DNA of 20,837 nt from Mycoplasmataceae bacterium. Its GTDB lineage: Bacteria > Bacillota_I > Bacilli_A > Mycoplasmatales > Mycoplasmoidaceae. The stretch spans positions 1 through 20,837 of the forward strand of contig JAHHTI010000008.1 in the NCBI GenBank assembly GCA_020024735.1. The letters are read 5' to 3'. The notes below the pieces were generated by a model. It saw nothing but the letters and a program-made list of their open reading frames with translations. It did not search any database and was not told the origin of the DNA. This document shows, piece after piece, positions 1-10,015 of the stretch (positions within the stretch are counted from its first letter, which is position 1; every line of letters begins with the position of its first letter). Position numbers and translations under genes: made by a program.

Positions 1-1
1 T

Positions 2-112
2 CCTACTATGATTGAAGACAAACTTCACATTAAGAAATACGGATCTATTGAAGCTTATGAAAAATCATTAGGAATTACTCCTACTTACAAAGTTGCAAAT
101 TTCAAATTCTAA
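2..112 (+). CDS. C-terminal end of an unrecognised protein (partial)
   Basis: An open frame enters from the left edge and ends at TAA 110-112, giving the last 36 residues of a protein. It reads PTMIEDKLHIKKYGSI followed by EAYEKSLGITPTYKVANFKF. The composition is that of an ordinary soluble protein with a helical, charged end. The frame is supported by normal codon use and by a strong terminator 43 bases downstream. The KKYGSIEAYEKSLGIT stretch faintly recalls the C-terminal helix of bacterial tyrosine phosphatases (YGS-x-x-x-YL-x-x-LG), but that is too little to name the gene. Confidence 0.6.
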   Translation, partial: PTMIEDKLHIKKYGSIEAYEKSLGITPTYKVANFKF

Positions 113-154
113 TTATTCCTAATTTGTTTGAAGCAATTAAATAAATTTTATTGA

Positions 155-189
155 AAAATATCTCATCATCACTGATGGGATATTTTTTT
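155..189 (+). terminator. Rho-independent terminator upstream of rpoB
   Basis: Arms 155-168 (AAAATATCTCATCA) and 173-186 (TGATGGGATATTTT) form a 14-bp stem with one G-U pair and a 4-base loop (TCAC). A T tract runs to 189. It ends the transcript of the preceding gene and separates it from the rpoB promoter. Confidence 0.85.
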
Positions 190-211
190 ATATTCAATAA
201 TTTAAAAAAAA

Positions 212-240
212 TTAAAAAAAGGACGAAAATATTGTATAAT
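212..240 (+). promoter_or_regulatory. Predicted promoter of the rpoB operon
   Basis: A perfect -10 box TATAAT lies at 235-240. A weak -35-like TTAAAA lies at 212-217 with a 17-base spacer. Weak -35 elements are usual in mycoplasmas, so the -10 carries the call. Transcription would start near 247 and give a leader of about 57 bases before the rpoB ATG. The next strong promoter-like element downstream is 8.2 kb away. Confidence 0.65.
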
Positions 241-251
241 AAATAATTATT

Positions 252-270
252 ATGTGTATTTTATACACAT
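252..270 (+). promoter_or_regulatory. Perfect inverted repeat in the rpoB leader
   Basis: ATGTGTAT (252-259) and ATACACAT (263-270) are perfect 8-bp inverted arms around TTT. The element starts about 12 bases after the -10 box, so it would be a hairpin at the very 5' end of the rpoB mRNA or a dyad operator just past the start site. There is no T tract after it, so it is not a simple terminator. Function unknown. Confidence 0.5.
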
Positions 271-303
271 TTAATAGAAAAAAGTTAATAATGGGAGAGT
301 ATC

Positions 304-3300
304 ATGGCTAAAGCATCTTATAAAATGAGAGAAGTATCAAATAAAGTAGTAAGAAGAGATTATTCAAAGATCGATATTGGAGATTTTGTTCCACCTAATC
401 TACTACATGTTCAATTAGAATCATATGAAAAATTTTTGAATGAAGAATTAGAAAAAACCATTATGGGTATTTCACCTATTCATTCATCAAAAGATAGATA
501 TACCATTACATTTAATGGAATTTCTTGAGGAGAACCAAAAAGAACTGAAGAAGAAGCAATTAATGATGGTAAGACATATGACAAACCTTTATATGTTGAT
601 ATTGTTTTAAAAGACAATGAAACTGGTGAAGTTATTAAAGTTAAAAAAACTAAGAAAAATGGTAATGATGGTATTTATTTCTCAAACATTCCTTTGATGA
701 CTAAAAAAGGAACTTTCATTATTAACGGAATTGAAAAGGTAGTTATTGCTCAAATCGTAAGATCTCCAGGTGTATATGCTTTACCTAAATCACAAATTAA
801 ATTAAATAGTTCAAGAAAAAAAGTGGTTGAAGACAATGTATGTGAAGTGCTACCATCTAAAGGAACTTTAATCATTTCTAATATCAATAAATCTAAGGAA
901 GTTTTAAACTTCATTATGAGAGATGTTTCAGGTGAATCTGTTGCTACAATTAATGTAGTTGAATTATTAAAAGCATTTGGTTTAAGTGCTAATGAAATTG
1001 ATCGTATTTTTGATAATGAAACTATTATTAAAAAATCAAAATTAGTAGATATGTATACTGCTGAAAGTATTCTTGCTTCAAAAGATGTTGAAAAAGATAT
1101 TGAAGCCATTAATGAAGCATTAGAAGAATTTGACAACAACCAACAAGAAGCTTTAGAAAGTATTTTAAGAAAAGGTCATAAATTACAAAAGAAATATAAA
1201 GAATCATTGTTCCAATATTTAATGTTACAAAATAAATTAGCTAATAATCCTAATGATGCAAAAGCTAGTGAAATTAAACACAATATGGAAATTTTGATGA
1301 ATACCATCATTACTGAAAAAGCTGCAAGAGATATTGTTAAAAAAATGTCTATTTCAGAAAAAGTATTTGATAACAATAACATCAAGATTGATGATGAACA
1401 TATTACTTACCAAACATTATTATGATTACATTTTTGTCATCAAAGATATTATGATTTAACTAATGCTGGTAGATATAAAATCAACCGTAAGTTAAGAATT
1501 TCTGAAAGATTATACCAAAGAATTCTTGCTCAAGATATTAAAGATACTAGTGGTAAAGTAGTTTTTGCTAAAGGTACATTGATTAACAAAGAACAATTTG
1601 ATAAATTAAAAGCTCTTTCTAAAGAAGGTAAATTAGACATCGTTAAGAAGATTAATTTAGCAAATTATCCATCTGAAGTACTTTTCTCTGATAAATTTAA
1701 TTTAAACTATGAATTAGTTAAAGTTTATCGTGACAATGATAATTTAGATGACAATGCTACTGAAAATATTATTGGGGTATGTACTGATGATAAATATAAC
1801 CAATTATCTTTACCAGATATTATTTCAATTATTTCATATACTTGTAATTTAGCTTGTGATATTGGTGATTTTGATGATATTGATCACTTAGGAAACAAGA
1901 GATTAAAACTAATTCACGAATTGTTGAAGAACAAAGTTAATGCTGCAATGATTAAAATTGAAAAATTCATTAGAGAAAAATTAACTATTGTTGATGGTGC
2001 TAATACTAATAATATCGAAGAAGGAGAAGAAGTTATTGAAGCTCCTAAAAAACCAACCGTTAAACAAATGATTAATCCTAAGCCTTTCCAATTAGTCATT
2101 AAAGATTTCTTTAACTCTCATCAATTAACTCAATTTATTGATCAACAAAACCCGCTAGCTGAATTAACTAACAAACGAAGAATTTCAGCAATGGGTCCTG
2201 GTGGGATTTCTAGAGAAGACCCTAACTTGGATATTCGGGATGTTCACTATTCTCACTATGGTCGTATCTGTCCAATTGAAACTCCTGAAGGGATGAACAT
2301 TGGTTTGGTAATGTCTTTAGCTTCTTTTGCTAAAATTGATGAACACGGTTTCTTATTAACTCCATATCGAAAAGTTAATAAGGGTGTTATCACTAATGAA
2401 ATTAGATGATTAACTGCTTCTCAAGATGATGAATATATTATTGCTGAAGCTAATGTAGAAGTAGATGATAAGAATAAAATTACTCAACCAACTGTCATTG
2501 CAAGATTTAGAGGAACTAGTGATGTCTTTGATCCAATCGAAGTTGACTATATTGATGTATTACCAAAACAAGTAATTTCAATTGCAGCTTCTTCAATTCC
2601 TTTCTTAGAAAACAACGATGCTAACAGAGCATTGATGGGAGCTAATATGCAACGTCAAGCTACTCCATTAATTAAACCTTATGCACCAATTGTTGGTACA
2701 GGTTCTGAATATAAAATTGCTCACGATTCTGGAATGGCAGTAGTTTGCGAAGAACCAGGGACTATTAAGTATATTGATAGTAACCAAGTAATTTTAGAAA
2801 CAGCTGATAAAAAAGAAGTAAAAACTAAATTTACTAAATATAAAAAGACTAATCAAGATACATGTAACAACCAAGTTCCAATTGTAGAAGTTGGTGAAAA
2901 AGTAGAAGCTGGAACAATCTTAGCTGATGGACCAGCGATGAAAAATGGGGAATTAGCTTTAGGACAAAACGTCTTAGTTGCCTTTACTACTTGAAACGGT
3001 TACAACTATGAAGATGCTGTTATTTTAAGTGAAAGATTAGTAAAAGATGATGTTTATACTTCTATTTCAATTGAAGAATATACTGTAAAATGTTTAGTAA
3101 CTAACAATGGGGATGAAGAAATTACTAGAGATGTACCAAACGTTAGTGAATCTGCTAAGAAGTATCTAAACGAAGATGGAATTATTATGGTTGGGGCAGA
3201 AGTAAAAGAAGGTGATATCCTTGTTGGAAAGACTACTCCTAAAGGACATGTAGATTTAAGTCCTGAAGAAAAATTATTACAAGCTATCTTTGGAGAAAAA

Positions 3301-4524
3301 ACTAAACCAATTAAAGATTCTTCATTAAGAGTACCTTATTCTGGAGAAGGAATTGTAGCGGCTGTTAACCGATTCAAATCATATGAAACAGATGATTTAG
3401 GTGATGACGTTATTGAAATTGTTAAAATCTATGTAGTACAAAAGAGAAAAATCCAAATCGGTGATAAAATGGCTGGACGTCATGGTAACAAAGGGATTGT
3501 TTCTAAAATTGTTCCAATTGAAGATATGCCACATTTAGAAGACGGAACACCAATCGATGTAATGTTAAACCCATTAGGGGTTCCTTCACGGATGAATATT
3601 GGACAAATTTTAGAAATTCACTTAGGATTAGCGGCTCGTGAAATTGCAAAGAAAGAATTATTAAGATTAGTAATTGAAAACAAAGATCATACTGCTATTC
3701 AAAAACTATTCTCATTAAGTGAAGTTAATGCTAAGAATTTATATAAAGCAGTCAATGCAATGTTAAAAGAAAACAAAGTTTCTAAATATGAAGAAGCTAT
3801 TAATGTGATTAAGACTATTGATATTGAAATGGTTTTAAATTCTTTAGGACTTAATTATTCTGATATTGGTTATAAAGTTTCTACTCCAGTATTTGAAGGA
3901 TGTACAAGAGAAGATCTTGAAAATACTATGAAAGAAGCTGGTATTGACCCAATTAAGACTAACGGTAAATTCACTTTAATCGACGGAAGAACTGGGGAAA
4001 AATTTGATGGTCCTATCTCTGTTGGTATTATGTATATGTTAAAACTAGACCACATGGTAGATGACAAGATTCACTCAAGAGCGGTTGGTCCATACTCTAA
4101 GATTACTCAACAACCTCTTGGAGGTAAATCACAAAACGGTGGTCAAAGATTTGGGGAAATGGAAGTTTGAGCATTGGAAGCTTATGGGGCAGCTTATAAC
4201 CTTCGTGAAATCTTAACCATTAAATCTGATGATGTAAGAGGTAGAAACTATACTTATAATGCTATCATCAAGGGTAAAGAAATTCCTACTGGTAGATTAC
4301 CAGAAACCTTCAAGCTATTAGTAAAACAATTACAAGGATTATGTTTATACACCGCTGTTGTTGATAAAGATGGTCACGAAATTGATGCTAATGAATATAC
4401 TAAACATGAAAATCTATCTTCTAAGGATTATGAAATTGATGACATTATCTTAAATGATTATCAAATCGATGAAGAAGATGTTGATGCTACTAGACCAGTT
4501 TTCTATAATGATGATGATATGTAG
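304..4524 (+). CDS. rpoB: DNA-directed RNA polymerase subunit beta
   Basis: This is the beta subunit of the core RNA polymerase, forming one side of the active-site cleft in the cytoplasm. The frame is continuous for 1406 residues once UGA is read as Trp. Family signatures are clear: FFNSHQLTQFIDQQNPLAEL and NKRRISAMGPGGISRE (rifampicin pocket), then GRICPIETPEGMNIGL, GDKMAGRHGNKG (from residue 1053) and GGQRFGEMEVWALEAYGAA. The protein is about 200 residues longer than in Bacillus subtilis. Part of the excess is a helical, charged stretch at about residues 282-375 in the beta2 lobe, and part is an acidic linker just before the rifampicin region. Residue 623 is Asn at E. coli position 526 (usually His), a change linked to natural rifampicin resistance in mollicutes. 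GGGAGAG at 293-299 is the ribosome binding site, which fixes the ATG at 304. Confidence 0.98.
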
Positions 4525-4574
4525 AAATTAAAGCAGTTATCATGATTGAGAAAGGAAATGTAAAGGAATTGAAT

Positions 4575-7500
4575 ATGAATAATAAAAAAGAATTAAACAA
4601 TAAAAATACTAATCAAAATTTAACCACAAAAGTAGCCGGATTAAAAATTGGAATTGCTTCTCCTGAAAGAATTAGAGAATGATCATATGGACCAATTACT
4701 AAGTCTGAAACTATTAACTATAAATCTTTAAAACCCGAAAAAGATGGTTTATTTAATGAAGTTGTTTTTGGACCAGTAAAAGACTATGAATGTGCTTGTG
4801 GTAAGTACAAGAAAATTAAATATCGTGGTAAGAAATGTGAAAAGTGTGGTGTGGAAATCACTGAATCAATCGTTCGTAGAGAAAGAATGGGACACATTGA
4901 ATTAGCTTCTCCAGTTGCTCACATTTGAATGACTAAGGAATTACCAAGACCTTCAAAGATTTCTTTATTGTTAGATATTTCATACAAACAAGTAGAACAA
5001 GTAGTATATTTTGTAAACTATATTGTTTTAGATGAAGGGGTATATGCGAATAGTGAAAATAAGCTATTCCGTAAAAAAGATGTTGTTTTATTAAACAATG
5101 AAAAGAATTCACGTGCTACTAGAATTAAATTAAGAAAAATCTTGAGAGATATTTATGATGACTTAAAGGCTAAATATGGTCAAAGTAATTTAGAAGTAAA
5201 GAAAGCTTCTATTTACCGTTCAAGATTAGCTGATTCTAACTTACCTTTCTCAATCGATGAAATTTTTAGATTCATTACCAAACACCGTGGTATTAGATTT
5301 GGAATCGGTGCTGAAGCAATTTTAGAATTACTAAAAGAAATTGATATTGATGCTGATATTAAACGTATTAATGATCAATTAGAAATTTGTGATGGTGCAC
5401 TTGATGCTAATGCTAAGAAATTATTAAGACAATTAGAAGTTTTAAAATGATTAAAGAACTCTGGTAATAGACCAGAATGAATGATTCTTTCTGTGATTCC
5501 AGTAACTCCTCCAGACACTCGTCCAATTATTCAATTAGATGGTGGAAGATTCACTACTAGTGATATTAACAACCTTTACCGTAAAATTATCATTAGAAAT
5601 GAAAGATTAAAGAAAATTATCGAACAAAAAGCACCAACTATCATTTTAAATAATGAAAAACGTATGCTTCAAGAAGCGGTTGATGCATTGTTCGACAATA
5701 GTTCAAGAAAGAAACCAATTGTTGGTAAAGATAAACATGCTTTAAAATCTTTATCTAATAGCTTAAAAGGAAAACAAGGGTTATTTAGACAAAACTTATT
5801 AGGTAAGAGAGTTGACTACTCTGGACGTTCTGTAATTGTTATTGGACCTGAATTAAAGATGTATGAAGTTGGGGTGCCAACTATCATGATCCTAAAATTA
5901 TTTAAACCTTTCATTATCCATGAATTAATTAAGAAATACGATGATGATGGTGCAGAAATTCAACCAATCGCTGTGAACATTAGAGTGGCTGAAACCATGA
6001 TTGCTGAACAAGATTCAAGAATTTGACCAATTGTTCAAAAAGTAATTAAAACTAGACCAGTTATTTTAAACCGTGCGCCAACTCTTCACCGTTTAGGGAT
6101 TCAAGCTTTTGAACCAAAGATGATTGAAGGAAAAGCAATTCGTCTACACCCATTAGTAACAACTGCTTTTAACGCTGACTTCGATGGTGACCAAATGGCC
6201 ATCCACGTTCCATTAGGAAAAGAAGCAGTTGCAGAAGCACGATCTATCTTATTAGCATCATGACATATTTTAGGTCCTAAGGATGCAAAACCAATTATTA
6301 CTCCTACTCAAGATATGGTGTTAGGTCACTATTACTTATCAGTTGAAGATAAAACTAAACCAGGAACTGGTATCATCTTCTCTTCAATTGATGAAGTGAA
6401 AATTGCTTTAGCTAATAAAGCTGTTCATATTCACTCAGTTATCGGAATTCACACTGATGTTTTCAAGGATAAAAAATTACCTGGTGAAGGAATTTTAATT
6501 ACTACTCCGGGAAAGATTTTATTGAATGAAGTTTTACCAGCTGATTTCCCTTACATTAACTGTGCTAATGCTAATACTAAAGATACAGATATTGTGGCTC
6601 CTGGTAATGATGTTAGAGAAGCTATCAATAACCGTGTTTTATCAGAACCTCATTCAAAGAAAGTATTATCAATGATTGTTGATTACTTATACAAAAACTA
6701 TCCAATTGAAATAGTGCCACAAACAATGGATAAGATTAAACATTTAGGATTTAAATATTCAACTATTTCTTCAACTACGATTTCTGTTTTCGATGTTCCT
6801 AAGTATGATAAGAAATATGAATACTTTAAAGAAGGTGATGAACAAGTATTGAGATTAAAACGTCAATTCAAAAAAGGTCTTTTAACTGATGATGAAAGAT
6901 ATCAAAAAATTGTAAAATTATGAACTGATGTTAAAGATAAGGTTACGACTGATATTAAAGAAATCGTGGAATCTGATGAATATAAGAAAAATTCTATTGT
7001 TATTATGGCTAACTCTGGTGCCCGTGGAAATATCTCTAACTTTACCCAATTAGCAGGGATGCGGGGATTAATGTCTAAGTCATATAACTATGACCAAAAA
7101 CGTAAATCTAAAGTTATTAAAGATACTATTGAAATTCCTATTAAACACTCATTCATTGAAGGTCTATCTATTTCTGAATACTTCAACTCTTCATATGGGG
7201 CTCGTAAAGGGATGACCGATACTGCGATGAAAACTTCTAAATCTGGATATATGACTAGAAAATTAGTTGATGCTACTCAAGAAGTGATTGTTCAAGGTCA
7301 TGATTGTGGAACACACGTTGGATTATTAGTTAAAGATTTAATTAACCGTAAAGAAAACTCTGTGATTGAACCTTTATCTGAAAGAATTGTGAACCGTTAC
7401 TGTTTAGAAGATGTGGTTAATCCAAAAGATGGTAGTGTAATCGTTCAAGCCAACGAATTCATTACTCCTGAATTAGCTAAGAAGATTCAAGCTAGCGGGG

Positions 7501-8453
7501 TAAAAGAAGTGACTGTAAGATCACCTATTCACTGTGCTAATACCAGAGGAATTTGTCAAAAATGTTTTGGTCACGACTTATCAACTAATCGTTTAGTAGA
7601 AGATGGTACAGCAATTGGAATTGTGGCTGCACAATCAATCGGTGAACCAGGTACACAATTAACCATGAGAACATTCCATACTGGTGGGGTTGCTGGTGGA
7701 TCTAACATTACTCAAGGTTTTGAAAGATTAAAACAATTATTTGACTGTGTACCTCCAAAACCATGAGAAAAATCAGTGATTTCTGAAATTCATGGAAAAG
7801 TAACTGAATTACCTTCAAGTAGCAACGGTTGAACATTAACTATTAAGAGTGATATTGACGAAAGAGTTTATGATATCGGTTTAAACAAAAACCCTAACGT
7901 TAAGAAAGGTGAAGAAGTTTATCCTGGAAAACGTTTAACTGAAGGTTCAATTGATGTACGAGAATTATTAACTGTTGCCGGAATTGAACATGTAAGACAT
8001 TACATCATTAAAGAAGTACAAAAAGTATACCGTATTCAAGGGATTGAAATTTCTGATAAATACGTGGAAATTATCGTTAAACAATTAACTAACAAAGTGA
8101 AAATCTTAAAACAAGAAGATTCTAAATTCTTTATTGGAGAAGTGGTTTCTGCTAACTCTCTAAAAGAAGAAAACAAACGTTTAATGGCAGAAGGTAAGAA
8201 ACCAGCATTTGCTGTACCAGAAATCTTTGGTCTAGATGAAACTCCTTCTAAATCTAATTCATTCTTATCTGCCGCTTCCTTCCAAGATACTAAGAAGACC
8301 TTGACTAACGCTGCTGTTAAGGGAGAAATTGACTTCTTACATGGTATTAAAGAAAATGTTATTTTAGGTAATTTAATCCCTGCCGGAACTGGATTGAAGA
8401 AGAAATCAGAAATTATTGAAGATGGACAAAAAATGCATAAACTAGAATATTAG
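4575..8453 (+). CDS. rpoC: DNA-directed RNA polymerase subunit beta'
   Basis: This is the catalytic beta' subunit of RNA polymerase, 1292 residues, close to the length I recall for M. genitalium. The N-terminal zinc site is complete (Cys73, Cys75, Cys88, Cys91, the E. coli positions shifted by three). The magnesium-binding motif NADFDGDQMA is at residues 533-542. The second zinc site has Cys911, Cys987, Cys994 and Cys997. The trigger-loop segment reads AAQSIGEPGTQLTMRTFHTG. GGA at 4565-4567 lies a good distance before the chosen ATG at 4575. An in-frame ATG at 4542 would add 11 residues but has no convincing ribosome binding site. Only 50 bases separate it from rpoB and no terminator lies between, so the two are cotranscribed. 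Confidence 0.98.
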
Positions 8454-8455
8454 TT

Positions 8456-8461
8456 TATAAT
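8456..8461 (+). promoter_or_regulatory. Possible -10 box giving a leaderless transcript
   Basis: A perfect TATAAT starts three bases after the rpoC stop and ends 8 bases before the next ATG (8470). No ribosome binding site lies between. A start site 7 to 9 bases after the box would fall on or next to the ATG, giving a leaderless mRNA. In such an AT-rich gap the match could be chance, and no good -35 is seen. Confidence 0.35.
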
Positions 8462-8469
8462 CAATTAAA

Positions 8470-9069
8470 ATGGAATTTTCAAAGATTAATGCATATGATA
8501 TTCTTATTAAAAAAGTAGGCACTAGGGTAATGATTAATGCCTATAAGTTTAATGGTTGATTATATCGTGTGTGAGAATATCCAATGGTTTTAGAAGTTAA
8601 TGAGGATTATGTGGTATTAGCCTCAGAAAATGCCAAGATCTTAACTTCAAAAGAAAATTCACGTCAATGCTTTTATTCACAAGCCACCAAACCTACCTTT
8701 TGGTTTTTGTTTAAGGATAAATGATTTAATCTAATTACTACCATTACTCCTAAGGGTTATCAAGTTTATATTAATGTATCATCCCCTTTTATTTTTGAAG
8801 AAAGTGCTTTTAAATATCTCGATTTAGATTTAGATTTTAAAATCTTTCCTAATAACACTTGAACCGAAGTGGATATTAACGAATTTATGGTTAATCAAAT
8901 CACTTTTAAATACCCTCCAGAATTAATTAAGAAGGCTAAGCAAACTGAAGATGAGTTGATTAGTTTAATTAAGAGTGGATATTTTAAACAGTTCTCTAAT
9001 GAAGAAACTATTCGTAAGTATCAAGGTATTTATGAATACTTATTAACAAAGGAAAAGGTGAAGATATAA
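8470..9069 (+). CDS. DUF402 family protein, probable nucleoside di/triphosphatase
   Basis: A 199-residue cytoplasmic protein of the DUF402 family (Staphylococcus aureus Ntdp, B. subtilis YgaC), whose members hydrolyse nucleoside tri- and diphosphates with a divalent metal. Family blocks are recognisable in order: MINAYKFNGWLYRVWEYPMV (family form HSYKHDG-x-x-HRVW), then KDKWFNLIT (family HWFNVI), YINVSSPF (family YCNLSSPF) and AFKYLDLDLDFKIFP (family ALKYIDYDLDIKVYP). The alternating Asp residues of the last block are the presumed metal ligands. About 50 helical residues follow. Several family Trp residues are encoded by TGA, which confirms the frame. Its stop overlaps the next start by one base (taATG), so the two genes are probably translated together. 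The exact substrate cannot be read from sequence. Confidence 0.85.
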
Positions 9070-9815
9070 TGAGCAATATTGATGATTACTACCAAAAACT
9101 TTCCCAAGACTTATTAACTTATATTCAAGCTAAAGAATATCAAAAAGTTTTAGATATTATTGAAGATGAATTACAACAACCATATATCCCTCAACAACAT
9201 TACATTAATTTGTTAAACACCAAGGATGAAGTAGAAATGATGCTGGGAGAAAGTATGTATGAAGATACTATTAACTCCTTGAGTAAACTGCAAATTTGGG
9301 ATAAGATTTATGATACCAAGAATGAAAAAATTAATCTGGTTTTCTTAAACTTATTTTTAAGTCGTTTTGGTGAAGCCTTTGATGATGTTGATTTAAGTAT
9401 GATGCAAAAGATTTTCTTGGATAAAAAAATGCCTAATACTGAAAAGACGATTTTAGTTTCGGCCTTAGTGGATTTACATATTGATCATGATTTTAAATAT
9501 TACAATGTGTATCTCAAGAAAACCTTAAGCTTCAATCCTTTACATTTAGTGGATGCTGAAGCTAATGCTAAGAGTGAACAAATTTATGGTGCTTTAGAAA
9601 AGTATTATTTAAAAGATCCTAGTAAGCTACAAATTGCTGCTAGTCTACTACAAGTATTATTTATTGAATGCTTTCCTAATGAGTTTAATTTTGCCAATGA
9701 TTTAGTGGTGACAACCATTACTAATGTCGTAGATGCTTTATTTAATCAAACTGAGATTATTGAAAACGAAGTTTCAATTTTATTATCTCGTCATATCGGG
9801 TATCCTCATGAATAA
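9069..9815 (+). CDS. DUF3196-like helical protein (MG237/MPN330 type)
   Basis: A 248-residue, acidic, apparently all-helical soluble protein without signal peptide or membrane segment. The N-terminus (DYYQKLSQDLLTYIQAKEYQ, then KVLDIIEDELQQPYIPQQHY) resembles the short degradation/TPR-like helical repeats of the mollicute DUF3196 proteins. The identification leans on context: in M. genitalium, as I recall, MG237 of this family directly precedes tig (MG238) and lon (MG239), as here. The function of the family is unknown to me. Its single Trp is TGG and no TGA is used, so it reads through under either code. It overlaps the upstream gene by one base and the downstream small gene by eight. Confidence 0.6.
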   Translation: MSNIDDYYQKLSQDLLTYIQAKEYQKVLDIIEDELQQPYIPQQHYINLLNTKDEVEMMLGESMYEDTINSLSKLQIWDKIYDTKNEKINLVFLNLFLSRFGEAFDDVDLSMMQKIFLDKKMPNTEKTILVSALVDLHIDHDFKYYNVYLKKTLSFNPLHLVDAEANAKSEQIYGALEKYYLKDPSKLQIAASLLQVLFIECFPNEFNFANDLVVTTITNVVDALFNQTEIIENEVSILLSRHIGYPHE

Positions 9816-9957
9816 TGAAGTCTTAACACCAACCACTGAAGATTCATCTTCTTTAAAGACAAAAAGAAAAATGATTGCAACCATTTTAATTGGAGTTGTG
9901 ATTGCCACTTTAATTATTATTATTTCAGCGATTGTCATTGCCGAAGTTGCTAATTAG
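9808..9957 (+). CDS. 49-residue single-pass membrane protein, unknown
   Basis: It begins at an ATG that overlaps the end of the previous gene by 8 bases (ATGAATAA, different frame) and ends at TAG, followed at once by in-frame TGA and TAA. The product has a Ser/Thr-rich acidic N-terminus (MNNEVLTPTTEDSSSL), a basic patch KTKRK (17-21) and a hydrophobic helix of about 25 residues to the C-terminus. The positive-inside rule puts the N-terminus in the cytoplasm. It is not recognisably SecE, because the conserved amphipathic helix is missing. An upstream in-frame ATG at 9733 would add 25 residues inside the neighbouring gene and is less likely. Translation probably depends on coupling. Confidence 0.6.
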   Translation: MNNEVLTPTTEDSSSLKTKRKMIATILIGVVIATLIIIISAIVIAEVAN

Positions 9958-9981
9958 TGATAAAAAGTTGTTAAATTTTTA

Positions 9982-9987
9982 TATAAT
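9982..9987 (+). promoter_or_regulatory. Predicted -10 box of tig
   Basis: TATAAT at 9982-9987 has no recognisable -35 at 17 bases. It lies 28 bases before the tig ATG. The ribosome binding site AAAGGAAA at 10004-10011 follows at normal spacing. No terminator separates tig from the small gene upstream, so readthrough from the rpoB unit is also possible. Confidence 0.5.
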
Positions 9988-10015
9988 GTAAATACTTGTA
10001 ATGAAAGGAAATTTT

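Noticed and set aside
750..1385. Minus-strand open frames of 129 and 69 codons inside rpoB
   Set aside because: They are antisense to a strongly conserved gene, have no ribosome binding site and a composition expected of reversed AT-rich codons.
4542..4574. Earlier in-frame ATG for rpoC
   Set aside because: It lacks a convincing ribosome binding site, while the ATG at 4575 has GGA at good spacing and the family-like N-terminal length. It cannot be fully excluded.
528..8020. Many in-frame TGA codons that break rpoB and rpoC into pieces under the standard code
   Set aside because: Each TGA falls where homologues have Trp, for example WALEAYGAA in RpoB, so these are table 4 Trp codons and not frameshifts or pseudogenes.
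9733..9807. Earlier ATG for the 49-residue membrane protein
   Set aside because: The extra 25 residues lie wholly inside the neighbouring gene and would put an odd aromatic segment before the acidic head. The 9808 start with an 8-base overlap fits the operon style better.
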